Origin: Candidatus Gastranaerophilales bacterium
Lineage (GTDB): Bacteria > Cyanobacteriota > Vampirovibrionia > Gastranaerophilales > Gastranaerophilaceae
Direction of reading: 5' to 3'
Assembly (NCBI GenBank): GCA_944322845.1
Contig: CALUQE010000011.1
Coordinates: 1-59,370 of the forward strand
Length of the DNA: 59,370 nt
In this document: positions 32,629 to 41,573 of the stretch, piece by piece
Position numbering within the stretch: position 1 is the first letter of the stretch
How the letters are laid out: every line of letters begins with the position of its first letter
Translations under genes and position numbers: made by a program
Notes under the pieces: generated by a model
The model's database searches: none
Told to the model about the DNA's origin: nothing
Seen by the model: only the letters and a program-made list of their open reading frames with translations

Positions 32629-34257
32629 TTAACAAGCATACTGAATATCCAGCCTGTTAGAAATATGCTTATCTACCGTAATTAAAGCATCTGATCTGCC
32701 GACAGGAAGTGTTGAACAGCCTACCGGAGCCATAAGTTTTTTAAGCTCTATATCTGTTGCCAGAATATAATTTACAAGATTCTGCGCAACCTTATCAACA
32801 TCAAGTCTTTTTACCAGACAATCCTGCTGGGCAGCGATTCCTGCAGGACAAAGCCCTGTATTGCAGGCGTTGCATCTTCCGGTATCGCTTCCGACACATC
32901 CTGCAATTTCCATAAGCATTTTACCTGTAAATACTCCGTTTGCACCGAGACAAATGAGTTTAAACGCGTCTGCAGCAAAGCTTCCTGTCTGCCCCAGTCC
33001 GCCGCCTGCGAAGAGCGGGATTTCACCCTGACGTCCTTGGTGAACAGCCGCAAGATAACAATCTCTGAGTTTTGATGTTATCGGATGCCCCGTATGGTTT
33101 AAAGAAATTTCGTGCGCCGCACCTGTTCCGGCAGCAAGCCCGTCTAAGAAAAATCCGCCGACAATATTATATGGATCTCTTAAAAGGTTATTATAAACTG
33201 AAACACTGGTAGTCGATGCCGCAACTTTTATCGCAACAGGAACTTTGAATTTGAAAGCGGCATTCATTGATAAAAACATTTTCTGAACGCTTTCTTCTAT
33301 AGAATACAAGCCTTGATGAGTCGGCGGGGAAAGCAAGTCGGCTTTCGGAACTCCTCTTATCTCCTGTACATATTTTGCAACTTTACTTGCAAGCAAAAGT
33401 CCGCCGTCCCCCGGCTTCGCCCCCTGCCCGATTTTAATCAGAATACCGGCTGGATCTTCTGTCATATCAGGCATTGCTTTTATAATTCTGTTCCAGCCAA
33501 AATGTCCTGAAGCTATTTGTAGAATCATATATTTAACATATCTTGATTTCAAAAGCTTTGTAGGGATTCCGCCTTCCCCCGTACACATACGGATAGGAAT
33601 TCCCATAACTTCATTCAAATAAGCGGTAGCAATCGCCATCGCTTCCCACATTCTCCAGGAAACAGCACCGATTGACATATCACCGAATATAATCGGATAA
33701 ATCCATCTGTTCGGCGGAAGCTGGGTTGTTTCAATAATCTTTCCATCTTTAACATCAAAATTTAATTTATCGGCCTTTAAAACTCTGCCAAAAGGAGTTC
33801 TGAGTTCAAATGTATGTCTCTGAGCATCAAGAGACGGGTCTGTCATCTGGGAAATTCTTCCGATTTTAATTTTATCGAGAGTTCTGCCTTCCGTGTTCAA
33901 ATTTGAACGTCCGCCTTTTTTGAAGGAATCGGCCTTTATTGCGCGATAAGCTACAGAATACCTGTCATCTTTATTTCTGATAAGTCTTATTGCACCGTTC
34001 GGGCAGACATTTGCGCACATTCCGCACCCGCGGCAGTAATTTTCAAGTGAAACATTTTGTTTAATTACAAGAACTTTTTCGGTCTTATTCTTTTCTGTAA
34101 TTGAATTTGATTTTTTCCTCAATTCCACAGCCGGTTTAATGGCATTAAACGAACAAACCGCAGTGCATTTCCCGCACTGAATACATTTGGATTCATCATA
34201 CACAAGAATCCACGGCAAATCGTTTTTATGAAGTTCGTTTATTCCTACTGCTGCCAT
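32629..34257 (-). CDS. Archaeal-type glutamate synthase, FMN-binding synthase subunit
   Basis: The 542-residue protein has N-terminal ferredoxin clusters (CIQCGKCTAVC, CRGCGMCANVC) and then the glutamate synthase TIM-barrel with FMN and 2-oxoglutarate site: GEGGIPTKLLKSRY, IKIGQGAKPGDGGLLLASKV, LFAGGGLGQTGSFAADAFKL, and a Cys-rich block CVGSDTGRCNACNTGLCPAG. It makes glutamate from 2-oxoglutarate and ammonia supplied by the amidotransferase subunit. Electrons probably come from reduced ferredoxin. It overlaps the amidotransferase gene by 13 bases. Confidence 0.93.
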   Translation of the reverse strand: MAAVGINELHKNDLPWILVYDESKCIQCGKCTAVCSFNAIKPAVELRKKSNSITEKNKTEKVLVIKQNVSLENYCRGCGMCANVCPNGAIRLIRNKDDRYSVAYRAIKADSFKKGGRSNLNTEGRTLDKIKIGRISQMTDPSLDAQRHTFELRTPFGRVLKADKLNFDVKDGKIIETTQLPPNRWIYPIIFGDMSIGAVSWRMWEAMAIATAYLNEVMGIPIRMCTGEGGIPTKLLKSRYVKYMILQIASGHFGWNRIIKAMPDMTEDPAGILIKIGQGAKPGDGGLLLASKVAKYVQEIRGVPKADLLSPPTHQGLYSIEESVQKMFLSMNAAFKFKVPVAIKVAASTTSVSVYNNLLRDPYNIVGGFFLDGLAAGTGAAHEISLNHTGHPITSKLRDCYLAAVHQGRQGEIPLFAGGGLGQTGSFAADAFKLICLGANGVFTGKMLMEIAGCVGSDTGRCNACNTGLCPAGIAAQQDCLVKRLDVDKVAQNLVNYILATDIELKKLMAPVGCSTLPVGRSDALITVDKHISNRLDIQYAC

Positions 34258-35351
34258 CTTTCCACCGTCAAATCGTTTCTTACTATTATTGTTTCATGTT
34301 CGTTAGGATAAATATCATCTTCTCTGTTTCTATCCGGCATCAAATCATTTATCCCTACAACCTCCGAAGTCATTATAACCGTATCCTCAGTTTTTCCTAT
34401 AACTACAGGACGGAGTTTCTTTGAATCGCATACACAAATAAGTTCTTTTTGCGGAGTTACACCTAAAAACGTATTAGGGCCGTTTACTTCAAGGTTTGCA
34501 AGAGATGATTTTATCCTCAATAAAACCTCGCTGTCATCGCGCTTAATAATTTCATCGTAACTTAAAGGAGTTATTGTATGTTTAAAATACCTGAGAGGCC
34601 ATTTTAAAATTTTATTTATATAGTGAAGTGTGTACAAAAGGCACTGCGAATCTGATTCAAAGCCCATATACCCTTTGTAGAGACTCTCCTGATACGATTT
34701 ATTTTTCTCATAAAATGTATTTTCGCCGTTTACCAGCCCTGTATACCCTTCTAAGAAAAACGGATGAGCGGCATACCTTACAATATCATAATTTGTATTT
34801 TGCCTGCATTGTGCAGTTATTATACTTGAAGTTAAATCCTTATTTTCTTCCCACAAGTTAAAATACGTACCGATATCTTTAGGACTTCCGATTTCTTTCA
34901 GAGTTAAAGTATCAGGCCAAAAAGAATAAATATATCCGGAGTTATTCTCCTCAAGAGCCTTTCTTAGCCTTATGGAAGTATCAATCAAGAGTTCTTCTTT
35001 TTCTTCTCTTGTTGCATGCTTATAGCTTTTCGGGTACTGTAAGACTTCAAAAATATAAATAGGAAGAGCTTCTATTTTAAGTCCTCTTTTATTTTTTATA
35101 TCCGGAGACCATTGCATTACACGGGTAAACCCGACATCCCTCAAGATATCTTCGGCAAGCCTTGCCCCCTCGACGGTACCTGCCATTGATAATAACGGAA
35201 GCTCTTTATAATTTTCAAACAAACCGCCCATATCCTGCATTACGAATGCAAATCCCGAATCATCATGACCTTCCTGCTGGCTTCGCATTAGTTTTAAAGC
35301 TATTGACGGGTGGAGCTTCTTTTTCGATTTAATCGCACCTATTCTACACAT
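34245..35351 (-). CDS. Glutamate synthase, class II glutamine amidotransferase subunit
   Basis: From the ATG at 35351 the protein is 368 residues, starting MCRIGAIKSKKKLHP. Cys2 becomes the N-terminal nucleophile after Met removal, as in class II amidotransferases; EGHDDSGFAFV and ITAQCRQNTNYDIVRYAAHP are further family blocks. It should release ammonia from glutamine and pass it to the FMN subunit. An in-frame ATG at 35387 would bury the nucleophile, so it is rejected. First gene of the split operon. Confidence 0.88.
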   Translation of the reverse strand: MCRIGAIKSKKKLHPSIALKLMRSQQEGHDDSGFAFVMQDMGGLFENYKELPLLSMAGTVEGARLAEDILRDVGFTRVMQWSPDIKNKRGLKIEALPIYIFEVLQYPKSYKHATREEKEELLIDTSIRLRKALEENNSGYIYSFWPDTLTLKEIGSPKDIGTYFNLWEENKDLTSSIITAQCRQNTNYDIVRYAAHPFFLEGYTGLVNGENTFYEKNKSYQESLYKGYMGFESDSQCLLYTLHYINKILKWPLRYFKHTITPLSYDEIIKRDDSEVLLRIKSSLANLEVNGPNTFLGVTPQKELICVCDSKKLRPVVIGKTEDTVIMTSEVVGINDLMPDRNREDDIYPNEHETIIVRNDLTVERWQQ

Positions 35352-35448
35352 AAGATTGATTTTACAGCTTATTAAAATCAGCGTCAAGTAAAAATGATAT
35401 TGTTATATGTTTTATTATGTGCTATCCTATAGGAGGAGGATGAAAAGT

Positions 35449-36105
35449 ATGCAAGATAATATTCTAAGAGATTCACTGGTCACTAGTATTTATCTTTCTT
35501 ATATGGATCAGGGCAAAAAACAGGTTATAAAATTGAAATTGCGTTTTATGGATGCAAAACAAGCATATTTTTCTGCTGAAATAGTTGAAAACTTTGTAAA
35601 ACCAAAACGAAAAACAGAAGCTGTTATTAAAGTTTACAGTATTGACGGTGTTTACAAAACAAATGTTGTAATTAATGACGTAGAAGTTTCTTTAACAGAA
35701 ATATTTTTTGAAGTAAGTTTACCTAAAATCTGGGAATTTATTCAACAGAGAAACAGTTCTCGTAACAGAACTGCACTGCCGGTTCTTATAAAATATAATG
35801 ACGGCTTTGAAATTGACACTACAACATATGATATAGCGTTAGGCGGTATTGCTTTTTATACAAAAGAAAAAATCTCCAGTATATACAAAAGATTACCTGC
35901 CGTTTTAACTTTAACACTCCCGTCTTCAATATGGGTAAAAGATTCTAATAGAAAACTGATTTTTGAAACATTATTTGTAAGAGAACGCGTTGAAGAAGAT
36001 GATGAAGAACATTTTGGCGACTTACTTTACAGCTTTAAGTTTATTAATCCGCCAAAAGAATCAGAAAATCTGTTAAAAGAATTTTTAATACAAGCTAACG
36101 AATAA
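35449..36105 (+). CDS. PilZ-domain protein, probable cyclic di-GMP receptor
   Basis: The 218-residue protein has an N-terminal YcgR-like beta region and a C-terminal PilZ domain: RNSSR (about residues 101-105) fits RxxxR and YDIALGG fits the D/N-x-S/A-x-x-G motif. PilZ domains bind cyclic di-GMP and, in YcgR, slow the flagellar motor, which fits a flagellated cell. AGGAGGAGG lies 9 bases before the ATG at 35449; an ATG at 35440 overlaps the site too closely. No diguanylate cyclase is in the window. Confidence 0.82.
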   Translation: MQDNILRDSLVTSIYLSYMDQGKKQVIKLKLRFMDAKQAYFSAEIVENFVKPKRKTEAVIKVYSIDGVYKTNVVINDVEVSLTEIFFEVSLPKIWEFIQQRNSSRNRTALPVLIKYNDGFEIDTTTYDIALGGIAFYTKEKISSIYKRLPAVLTLTLPSSIWVKDSNRKLIFETLFVRERVEEDDEEHFGDLLYSFKFINPPKESENLLKEFLIQANE

Positions 36106-36169
36106 AAATTTGACTTTGTTTAAAATCAGACTAATAATATTATATACAATCAAAGGTGAAGGTATTTAG

Positions 36170-36421
36170 ATGAAACTTATAAACAGGCTCAAAATTTTTG
36201 AACAAAAATACGTTTTTTTAAGATGGGCAACCGGAGCTGAATACGGTAAAATTACGTATGTCGGTGAAGATTATATTGAGTTTAATATCATTGATGTGGA
36301 TACAATGGAATACAGAGAAACCGTTATAATCAATTCGGCGTTAATTTTGGAAGCAATCTTCGGCGGACCGGATATAGCAAGAATTGTTGCAGAAATTTCA
36401 TCAATGCTTCCTGATTCATAA
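36170..36421 (+). CDS. Small conserved-looking protein with Sm/SH3-like strand pattern
   Basis: The 83-residue product (MKLINRLKIFEQKYVFLRWA) has five short beta strands, such as YGKITYVGEDYIEFNIID and YRETVIINSALI, and a C-terminal helix. This resembles small beta-barrels of the Sm or SH3 type, as an inference from pattern only. GGTGAAGG precedes the start. It lies between the PilZ gene and the yifB-like gene in the same direction. No function known. Confidence 0.65.
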   Translation: MKLINRLKIFEQKYVFLRWATGAEYGKITYVGEDYIEFNIIDVDTMEYRETVIINSALILEAIFGGPDIARIVAEISSMLPDS

Positions 36422-36465
36422 TACAAAAATTATGTCGTTTTCCCCGTTTGTAATATAATACTCGT

Positions 36466-37983
36466 ATGGTAACAAAAGCAATTACTGCAACGACGGCAGG
36501 TATAAATTCCTGTAAAATAGAAGTGGAAGTAGATGTCGCTAACTCTCTACCGGGAATAAGTATTGTCGGGCTTCCTGACAGTGCCGTAAACGAAGCAAAA
36601 GAGAGAGTTCACTCTGCAATAAAAAATTCGGGATTTTCTTTTCCCACGGGAAAAGTTATTGTCAATCTTGCTCCTGCCGACATAAGAAAAGAAGGAACAA
36701 ACTTTGACCTTCCGATTGCTGTCGGAATTCTAAAAGAACAGGGAATAGATATTCCGGATGATAACAAAACCGCATTTCTGGGCGAATTGTCTTTAGACGG
36801 TTCCGTCAGGAGAGTTAACGGAATTTTACCGCTCGTAAGCGGGCTTAAAGAGTGCGGAATAACCACAGTTTTTGTACCGGAAGACAATGCAAAAGAAGCG
36901 GCGCTTGTACAGGACATAAAAATTTTTGGAGTAAAACATCTCGGAGATTTAATAAACCATTTTTCCGAAACACCGCTTGCTCCTACTATTATCAACATAC
37001 ATCAATATCTGCAAGAAAACACAGATAATGAATATATTTATGATTTTAAAGATGTAAAAGGACAGCAAAAAGCAAAAAAAGCTTTAGAAATTGCAGCTGC
37101 AGGCGGTCATAATATTCTTATGTCCGGCTCGCCCGGTTCCGGCAAAACTCTTATGGCAAAATGTTTAGCATCAATACTTCCGCCACTGCAGCTTGAAGAA
37201 GCCTTTGAGCTTACTAAAATCTACAGTATTTGCGGATTATTATCAAAAGAGAAGCCTCTTATGACGCAAAGACCGTTCAGGGCAGTTCATCATACAGCAT
37301 CACCAAACGGGATTATCGGCGGCGGGAGTAATCCAAAACCCGGAGAAATTACACTTGCACATAGAGGTGTATTATTTTTAGATGAAATGGTAGAATTTCC
37401 GCGGCAGGTATTAGAAGTTTTAAGACAGCCGCTTGAGGACGGAAGCGTAGTAATTTCCAGAGCAAAAACTTCTATTAAATATCCGGCTCAATTTATTCTT
37501 GTCGGAGCTATGAATCCGTGTCCATGCGGATATCTGGGAGATAAAGAGAAACAGTGTAACTGTTCCGAATTTCAGATACAAAGATACCGCTCAAGGCTTT
37601 CCGGTCCGCTTCTGGACAGAATCGATTTGGTAATCAATGTTCCGCGGCTTACAACAGAAGAACTGATAAACACAAAAACAGAAGCCGAACCTTCTTCAAA
37701 AATCAGAGAAAGAGTTATTAAAGCAAGAGAAATTCAGGCAAAACGATATAAGGATGAAGGAATTTTCACAAATTCAGAGTTAAACGCAAAGCAGCTTAAT
37801 ATTTATTGCAAAACCGATAATAAAACAACGGAGTTTTTAAAAATTGCCGCACAAAAATTCCAATTATCTGGCAGAAAATATTCAAGAATCCTAAAACTTG
37901 CAAGAACAATTGCAGATTTAGACGGAAAAGAGAACATAACACTTGAGCATGTAACTCAAGCACTGCAATATCGGGAAGGTTAA
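36466..37983 (+). CDS. comM: YifB/ComM-family magnesium-chelatase-like AAA+ ATPase
   Basis: The 505-residue protein has the N-terminal Lon-like fold (GLPDSAVNEAKERVHSAIK), Walker A GSPGSGKT (about residues 222-229), Walker B FLDEMVEF, the NPCPCGY block and the C-terminal Mg-chelatase domain (SGRKYSRILKLARTIADLDG). ComM is a hexameric helicase that extends branch migration of incoming DNA in natural transformation. Whether this cell is competent is unknown. No clear ribosome-binding site is seen; the start follows a short spacer. Confidence 0.94.
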   Translation: MVTKAITATTAGINSCKIEVEVDVANSLPGISIVGLPDSAVNEAKERVHSAIKNSGFSFPTGKVIVNLAPADIRKEGTNFDLPIAVGILKEQGIDIPDDNKTAFLGELSLDGSVRRVNGILPLVSGLKECGITTVFVPEDNAKEAALVQDIKIFGVKHLGDLINHFSETPLAPTIINIHQYLQENTDNEYIYDFKDVKGQQKAKKALEIAAAGGHNILMSGSPGSGKTLMAKCLASILPPLQLEEAFELTKIYSICGLLSKEKPLMTQRPFRAVHHTASPNGIIGGGSNPKPGEITLAHRGVLFLDEMVEFPRQVLEVLRQPLEDGSVVISRAKTSIKYPAQFILVGAMNPCPCGYLGDKEKQCNCSEFQIQRYRSRLSGPLLDRIDLVINVPRLTTEELINTKTEAEPSSKIRERVIKAREIQAKRYKDEGIFTNSELNAKQLNIYCKTDNKTTEFLKIAAQKFQLSGRKYSRILKLARTIADLDGKENITLEHVTQALQYREG

Positions 37984-38059
37984 TTTAAATTGTAAACTTT
38001 AATTAAATTAATATTAAAGAGTGTTCACAAAAGAGCTTGAAACGTGTATTATAGATAAT

Positions 38060-38881
38060 ATGTTTATAAACTTAGAGGATTTATATTCGGAAGTACCGCC
38101 GACAAAATTAAGGAATATTGACGAGAAATTCCGTCCGGCGCAGACTTCACCATTCTGGTTGTGGGTAGCTGACAGATTTTTCTACGGAATGCTGGAAAAC
38201 AGGTTCTATGCCTTCAGATACAAGGGAGCTGAAAATTTTTATTTAAGAGATATGGATACTCCTATAATTCTTTTTGCGCCTCATAGTAACTGGTGGGACG
38301 GAATTGTAGGATATAATATTTGTAACAGAATCTTTAAAAAAGAAATCCGCCTGATGGTAGAAGAACTCAACCGCTTCCCGCTTTTGAGAAGAGGCGGCGC
38401 TTATAATGTTAACAAAAAATCTCCGCAAGCCTCTATGGAAGCTATAAAGTATTCTGTTAACGTACTGGGAGACTTAAATAACATCCTCTATCTATTCCCG
38501 CAGGGTATTATTAAGCCGCCTAACTACAGGCCTATTGAGCTTCAATCAGGTTTAACTTATATTGCTGAAAAAGCTGCTAAAAAATACGGAAAAGTACACC
38601 TCATGCCGGTTGCTGTTAATTATATGTTTCTGCGTGATAATAGACCGGAGGTTCTGGTTGAAATGGGTAAGGTCATTGAACTTACGAGTGACAAACCTGA
38701 CAGAAAAGAATATACGCATTATCTTGCAAAAACATTGGAAGAATTATGTGACAAACAATTTTATGATATCAGCCAGGGTCACTTTAAAGGATATGAAACA
38801 TTATTCCAGAGAAAATTAAAATGGTACAGAAGAATTGAGCAAAGACTTAAAAAGATTGAAGTTAAAGGCTCAGGTGTTTAG
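38060..38881 (+). CDS. PlsC-like 1-acylglycerol-3-phosphate acyltransferase family protein
   Basis: The 273-residue protein has the HX4D acyltransferase motif HSNWWD after IILFAPHSN, and further blocks FPLLRRGGAYNVNKK and YLFPQGIIKPPN. It should move an acyl chain to a lysophospholipid or other glycerol lipid at the inner membrane. Start choice is open: ATG at 38060 gives MFINLEDLYSEVPPTKLRN, GTG at 38021 adds 13 residues; neither has a good site. It overlaps the convergent gene at 38878 by 4 bases. Confidence 0.85.
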   Translation: MFINLEDLYSEVPPTKLRNIDEKFRPAQTSPFWLWVADRFFYGMLENRFYAFRYKGAENFYLRDMDTPIILFAPHSNWWDGIVGYNICNRIFKKEIRLMVEELNRFPLLRRGGAYNVNKKSPQASMEAIKYSVNVLGDLNNILYLFPQGIIKPPNYRPIELQSGLTYIAEKAAKKYGKVHLMPVAVNYMFLRDNRPEVLVEMGKVIELTSDKPDRKEYTHYLAKTLEELCDKQFYDISQGHFKGYETLFQRKLKWYRRIEQRLKKIEVKGSGV

Positions 38882-39585
38882 ATTGTATAATCGATTCCGT
38901 GATTTTTAAACAGCCTGTTAAACAAATCTTTTTCTTTCAAAACATCTTCTTTTGTAAGTTTCATGTCAAAACCGAACGTAAAAGGATGCAGTTTCTGTTC
39001 TTGAGGATTAAGCTGCTTTACTCGTTTCATATATTCCTCCGTAAGAACAGAAGTTATCCTGCAGATTTTTCTCATCTCCTCTCCGCCGGAATGTTCGCGA
39101 ACTTTTTTTATCAAGGCATTTGCAGTTTGTGCAAAATCCGGAAACCTGCTGTCATTGGATATTGTCTCCAGATTATTATCACGATGTGCAAACTGCCTTA
39201 TATCCGGTTTAAACCCGTACCTAAAATGAAAATACACTGCCGTATCTTTGGAAAAAATCTGAAACAGATTAATCTTATTTTCAATCATTTCCATTATACT
39301 TATTAATCTTAAAAGTTCTCCCAGCCTAAATTTTCCCCTGAAAGATTTCAAGGTTTCAATATTAAAACCAAAAATTCTGTTTTCGTCCGGATATAAACCG
39401 AAAAATTCTTTTCCTATTCTTGTACCATTTGATGTGAACAAATTTATTGCATAATTATAATCCTTTAAGTGCGATACCTCAGCACGGATTTTCCCGAGCT
39501 CCGGCTTCTCTAATTTCAGAGAACAAAGTTTTACGCCTGATAAGGTTTTCCATAAAGGTTTTGATAATGAATTTATTTTTACCAT
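38878..39585 (-). CDS. Hypothetical protein with a possible acetyltransferase-like fold
   Basis: The 235-residue protein has an alternating strand/helix pattern with a region FRLGELLRLISIMEMIENKI and KDTAVYFHFRYGFKPDIRQF, reminiscent of the acetyl-CoA-binding and aY..x.GF segment of GNAT acetyltransferases. The match is weak and no catalytic set is clear. It lies 37 bases downstream of the TPR-glycosyltransferase gene, same strand, and ends convergent with the PlsC gene. Function unknown. Confidence 0.6.
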   Translation of the reverse strand: MVKINSLSKPLWKTLSGVKLCSLKLEKPELGKIRAEVSHLKDYNYAINLFTSNGTRIGKEFFGLYPDENRIFGFNIETLKSFRGKFRLGELLRLISIMEMIENKINLFQIFSKDTAVYFHFRYGFKPDIRQFAHRDNNLETISNDSRFPDFAQTANALIKKVREHSGGEEMRKICRITSVLTEEYMKRVKQLNPQEQKLHPFTFGFDMKLTKEDVLKEKDLFNRLFKNHGIDYTI

Positions 39586-39621
39586 ACGAAATAAAAACCG
39601 GTGAAAAATGTTTTTGCCATC

Positions 39622-41208
39622 TTACAGTTCTTTTAACCTGTTAACTATTGCGTTTATTTCTTGGTCCCACGAAATACAATCTTTCTGTTTAAAAATTTCC
39701 ACACTTCCGTACCACGGTGTTGTTTTTGTATCTCTAAACCATCTCCAATCACTTGCATATGGAAGCATCAGAAAAGTTTTTACCCCGAGAGCTCCCGCAA
39801 GATGCGCAACTGAAGTATCAACAGTTACAACAACATCCATAGCTTTGAGAGCAGAAGCAGTATCAGAGAAATTTTTAAAATCTTTAGCAAGATTAATCAT
39901 CTGCGGATATCTTTCGTTACCGTTCAAGGTGTCATCTACCTGAAAAGAATATATCTGAATATTATCCAGATTAAGCATATTTTCAAAAAATCTTATATTA
40001 ATCGTTCTGTTAATCATGGTTCTGATACCGGCACTTCCGGCTTCCCAGCAAAAACCAATCTTCGGCTTTGAATTTTCAATTTCTGCAGTTTTTGCTTTCA
40101 AGTAGCCTTCCGCAAACGGAATGTTGTCAAAATCCATATTCAGAACATACGCCAGATCTGTTATAAAAACTGTTTGTTTTTCAGGATTCAATTCCTCGTG
40201 AGGAATGAAATCGACCCCGCTATAGTTTTTCGAAAACAGTTCTCTCAAGCTCTCACGGCAGCCAACAGTAACTTTTTTATCTTTCAGAAACGGTAAATAC
40301 CTTACAAACATAATATGGTCGCCGTAACCTTGATCGCAAATTATGTTTATTTCATTTTCTAATTCATCTCCAGGCTTCCAGAAATTGTTTGATAAATCTT
40401 TAAATTTTGACTTATCACGCCTGAAAAACAGATCATATCCATCTTTAAACTTCTTCTGCGTCAGATAGCACATGCCAAGAGATGTTATCGTATTTATATC
40501 ATACGGAAATCTTTCAAGCATTATTTTGTAATGTTTTTCCGCTTCATCAAACTCACCGAGTTTCTGGCAGCTTACCGCTATATTGTAGTCAGCCTCTTTG
40601 TTCCCGAGCTCCGCAGCAATTTGGTAACACTCTTTTGCCTGTTTATCATTACAATAAATAAGTTCTTTCAAAAAGCCCAGGTGAAACCAAAGAGACGCAG
40701 CCTCCTGATTCTTCTTCAAAGCTTCCACACAAAGTTTTTCCGCCTCAATAAGTTTACCGGAATGTGTTAAAGATTTTACCTTATTTGCAATAGCCCTCAC
40801 ATCCTCAGGATAAAGCTCATACATTTTATCCGCAAATTCTACAGCCTTTTTATAACTGTGAATTTCAAATAAACTCATTATAAGTTTGTTATAAATATCA
40901 GGATTTTCCCCGAGAGTTACAGCCTTTTCCAAAACCATTGCAGCTTCATAATAGTCGCCGCGTTCAAACTCAGCAAACCCGAGAGCAGATACAGTGCCGA
41001 AAGTCTCATTAATTTCGCAGGCTTTTTTCAAAACCTCACAAGCTTTATCATAATTTCCTATATTTACGTAAAAAAGCCCGAAAACGGATAATAAATTTCC
41101 GTCATCGGGATTTTTCTTCTGTAAATCTTCGTAAATTTCTTTTGCTTCCTCTATCTTCCCGCTCTGAGTCAATGCTATGGCTTTTTGTATAAGCTCAATA
41201 TCTATCAT
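39622..41208 (-). CDS. TPR protein with a glycosyltransferase (GT9/GT41-like) domain
   Basis: The 528-residue protein has about six TPR units (residues 1-215; YDKACEVLKKACEINETFG) and a C-terminal glycosyltransferase of GT-B fold (about 270-520). The donor-site motif is VDTSVAHLAGALGVKTFLML, similar to heptosyltransferases and O-GlcNAc transferase-like enzymes; CDQGYGDHIMFVRYLPFL is also typical. TPRs often select protein targets, so it may glycosylate proteins such as flagellin; this is inference. It overlaps the YggT gene by 4 bases. Confidence 0.87.
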   Translation of the reverse strand: MIDIELIQKAIALTQSGKIEEAKEIYEDLQKKNPDDGNLLSVFGLFYVNIGNYDKACEVLKKACEINETFGTVSALGFAEFERGDYYEAAMVLEKAVTLGENPDIYNKLIMSLFEIHSYKKAVEFADKMYELYPEDVRAIANKVKSLTHSGKLIEAEKLCVEALKKNQEAASLWFHLGFLKELIYCNDKQAKECYQIAAELGNKEADYNIAVSCQKLGEFDEAEKHYKIMLERFPYDINTITSLGMCYLTQKKFKDGYDLFFRRDKSKFKDLSNNFWKPGDELENEINIICDQGYGDHIMFVRYLPFLKDKKVTVGCRESLRELFSKNYSGVDFIPHEELNPEKQTVFITDLAYVLNMDFDNIPFAEGYLKAKTAEIENSKPKIGFCWEAGSAGIRTMINRTINIRFFENMLNLDNIQIYSFQVDDTLNGNERYPQMINLAKDFKNFSDTASALKAMDVVVTVDTSVAHLAGALGVKTFLMLPYASDWRWFRDTKTTPWYGSVEIFKQKDCISWDQEINAIVNRLKEL

Positions 41209-41468
41209 AAGCCAAGTCCCTGCAAGAATCCGCAGATGACTCCCTGCAGAACCATAAGCAAAATAATTGCAAGAATCGGAGAAATATCAAGCATTCCGAT
41301 TGGCGGAATCACATTTCTGAATATATTCAAAAACGGATCCGTAATTGAGCGCAAACCGTAAAAAGGCTGTTGCTGCCAGTCTATACTTGGAATCCAGGTT
41401 AAAAAGATTCTTATAATTAATAACAAATAGTAAAAATAAAATAACTTAGCTGCTATAAATGATATCAT
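41205..41468 (-). CDS. YggT-family membrane protein
   Basis: The 87-residue protein has two membrane segments and the family block YFYYLLLIIRIFLTWIPSID, with FYGLRSITDPFLNIFRNVIP. YggT proteins (CCB3/YlmG group) affect cell division or cofactor insertion in bacteria and plastids; the exact role is unclear. GGAG precedes the start. It overlaps the downstream TPR-glycosyltransferase gene by 4 bases (ATGA). Confidence 0.88.
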   Translation of the reverse strand: MISFIAAKLFYFYYLLLIIRIFLTWIPSIDWQQQPFYGLRSITDPFLNIFRNVIPPIGMLDISPILAIILLMVLQGVICGFLQGLGL

Positions 41469-41484
41469 TTTATCTCCTTGTCAA

Positions 41485-41524
41485 AGTTGAAGAGTTGATA
41501 AGTTGAGCAGTTGAATAGTTGTTA
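41485..41524 (+). repeat. Octanucleotide tandem repeat, five units
   Basis: Five abutting 8-mers read AGTTGAAG, AGTTGATA, AGTTGAGC, AGTTGAAT and AGTTGTTA: a fixed AGTTG(A) and two variable bases. It sits in the spacer between MTA phosphorylase and YggT. Confidence 0.85.
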
Positions 41525-41573
41525 TACTAATTTCTGTGAGTATAAACAGATCTATTAAACTTTTCGGCTTTCC

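Noticed and set aside
41485..41524. CRISPR-like short repeats
   Set aside because: The units abut without spacers and are 8 bases long, so it is a tandem repeat and not a CRISPR array.
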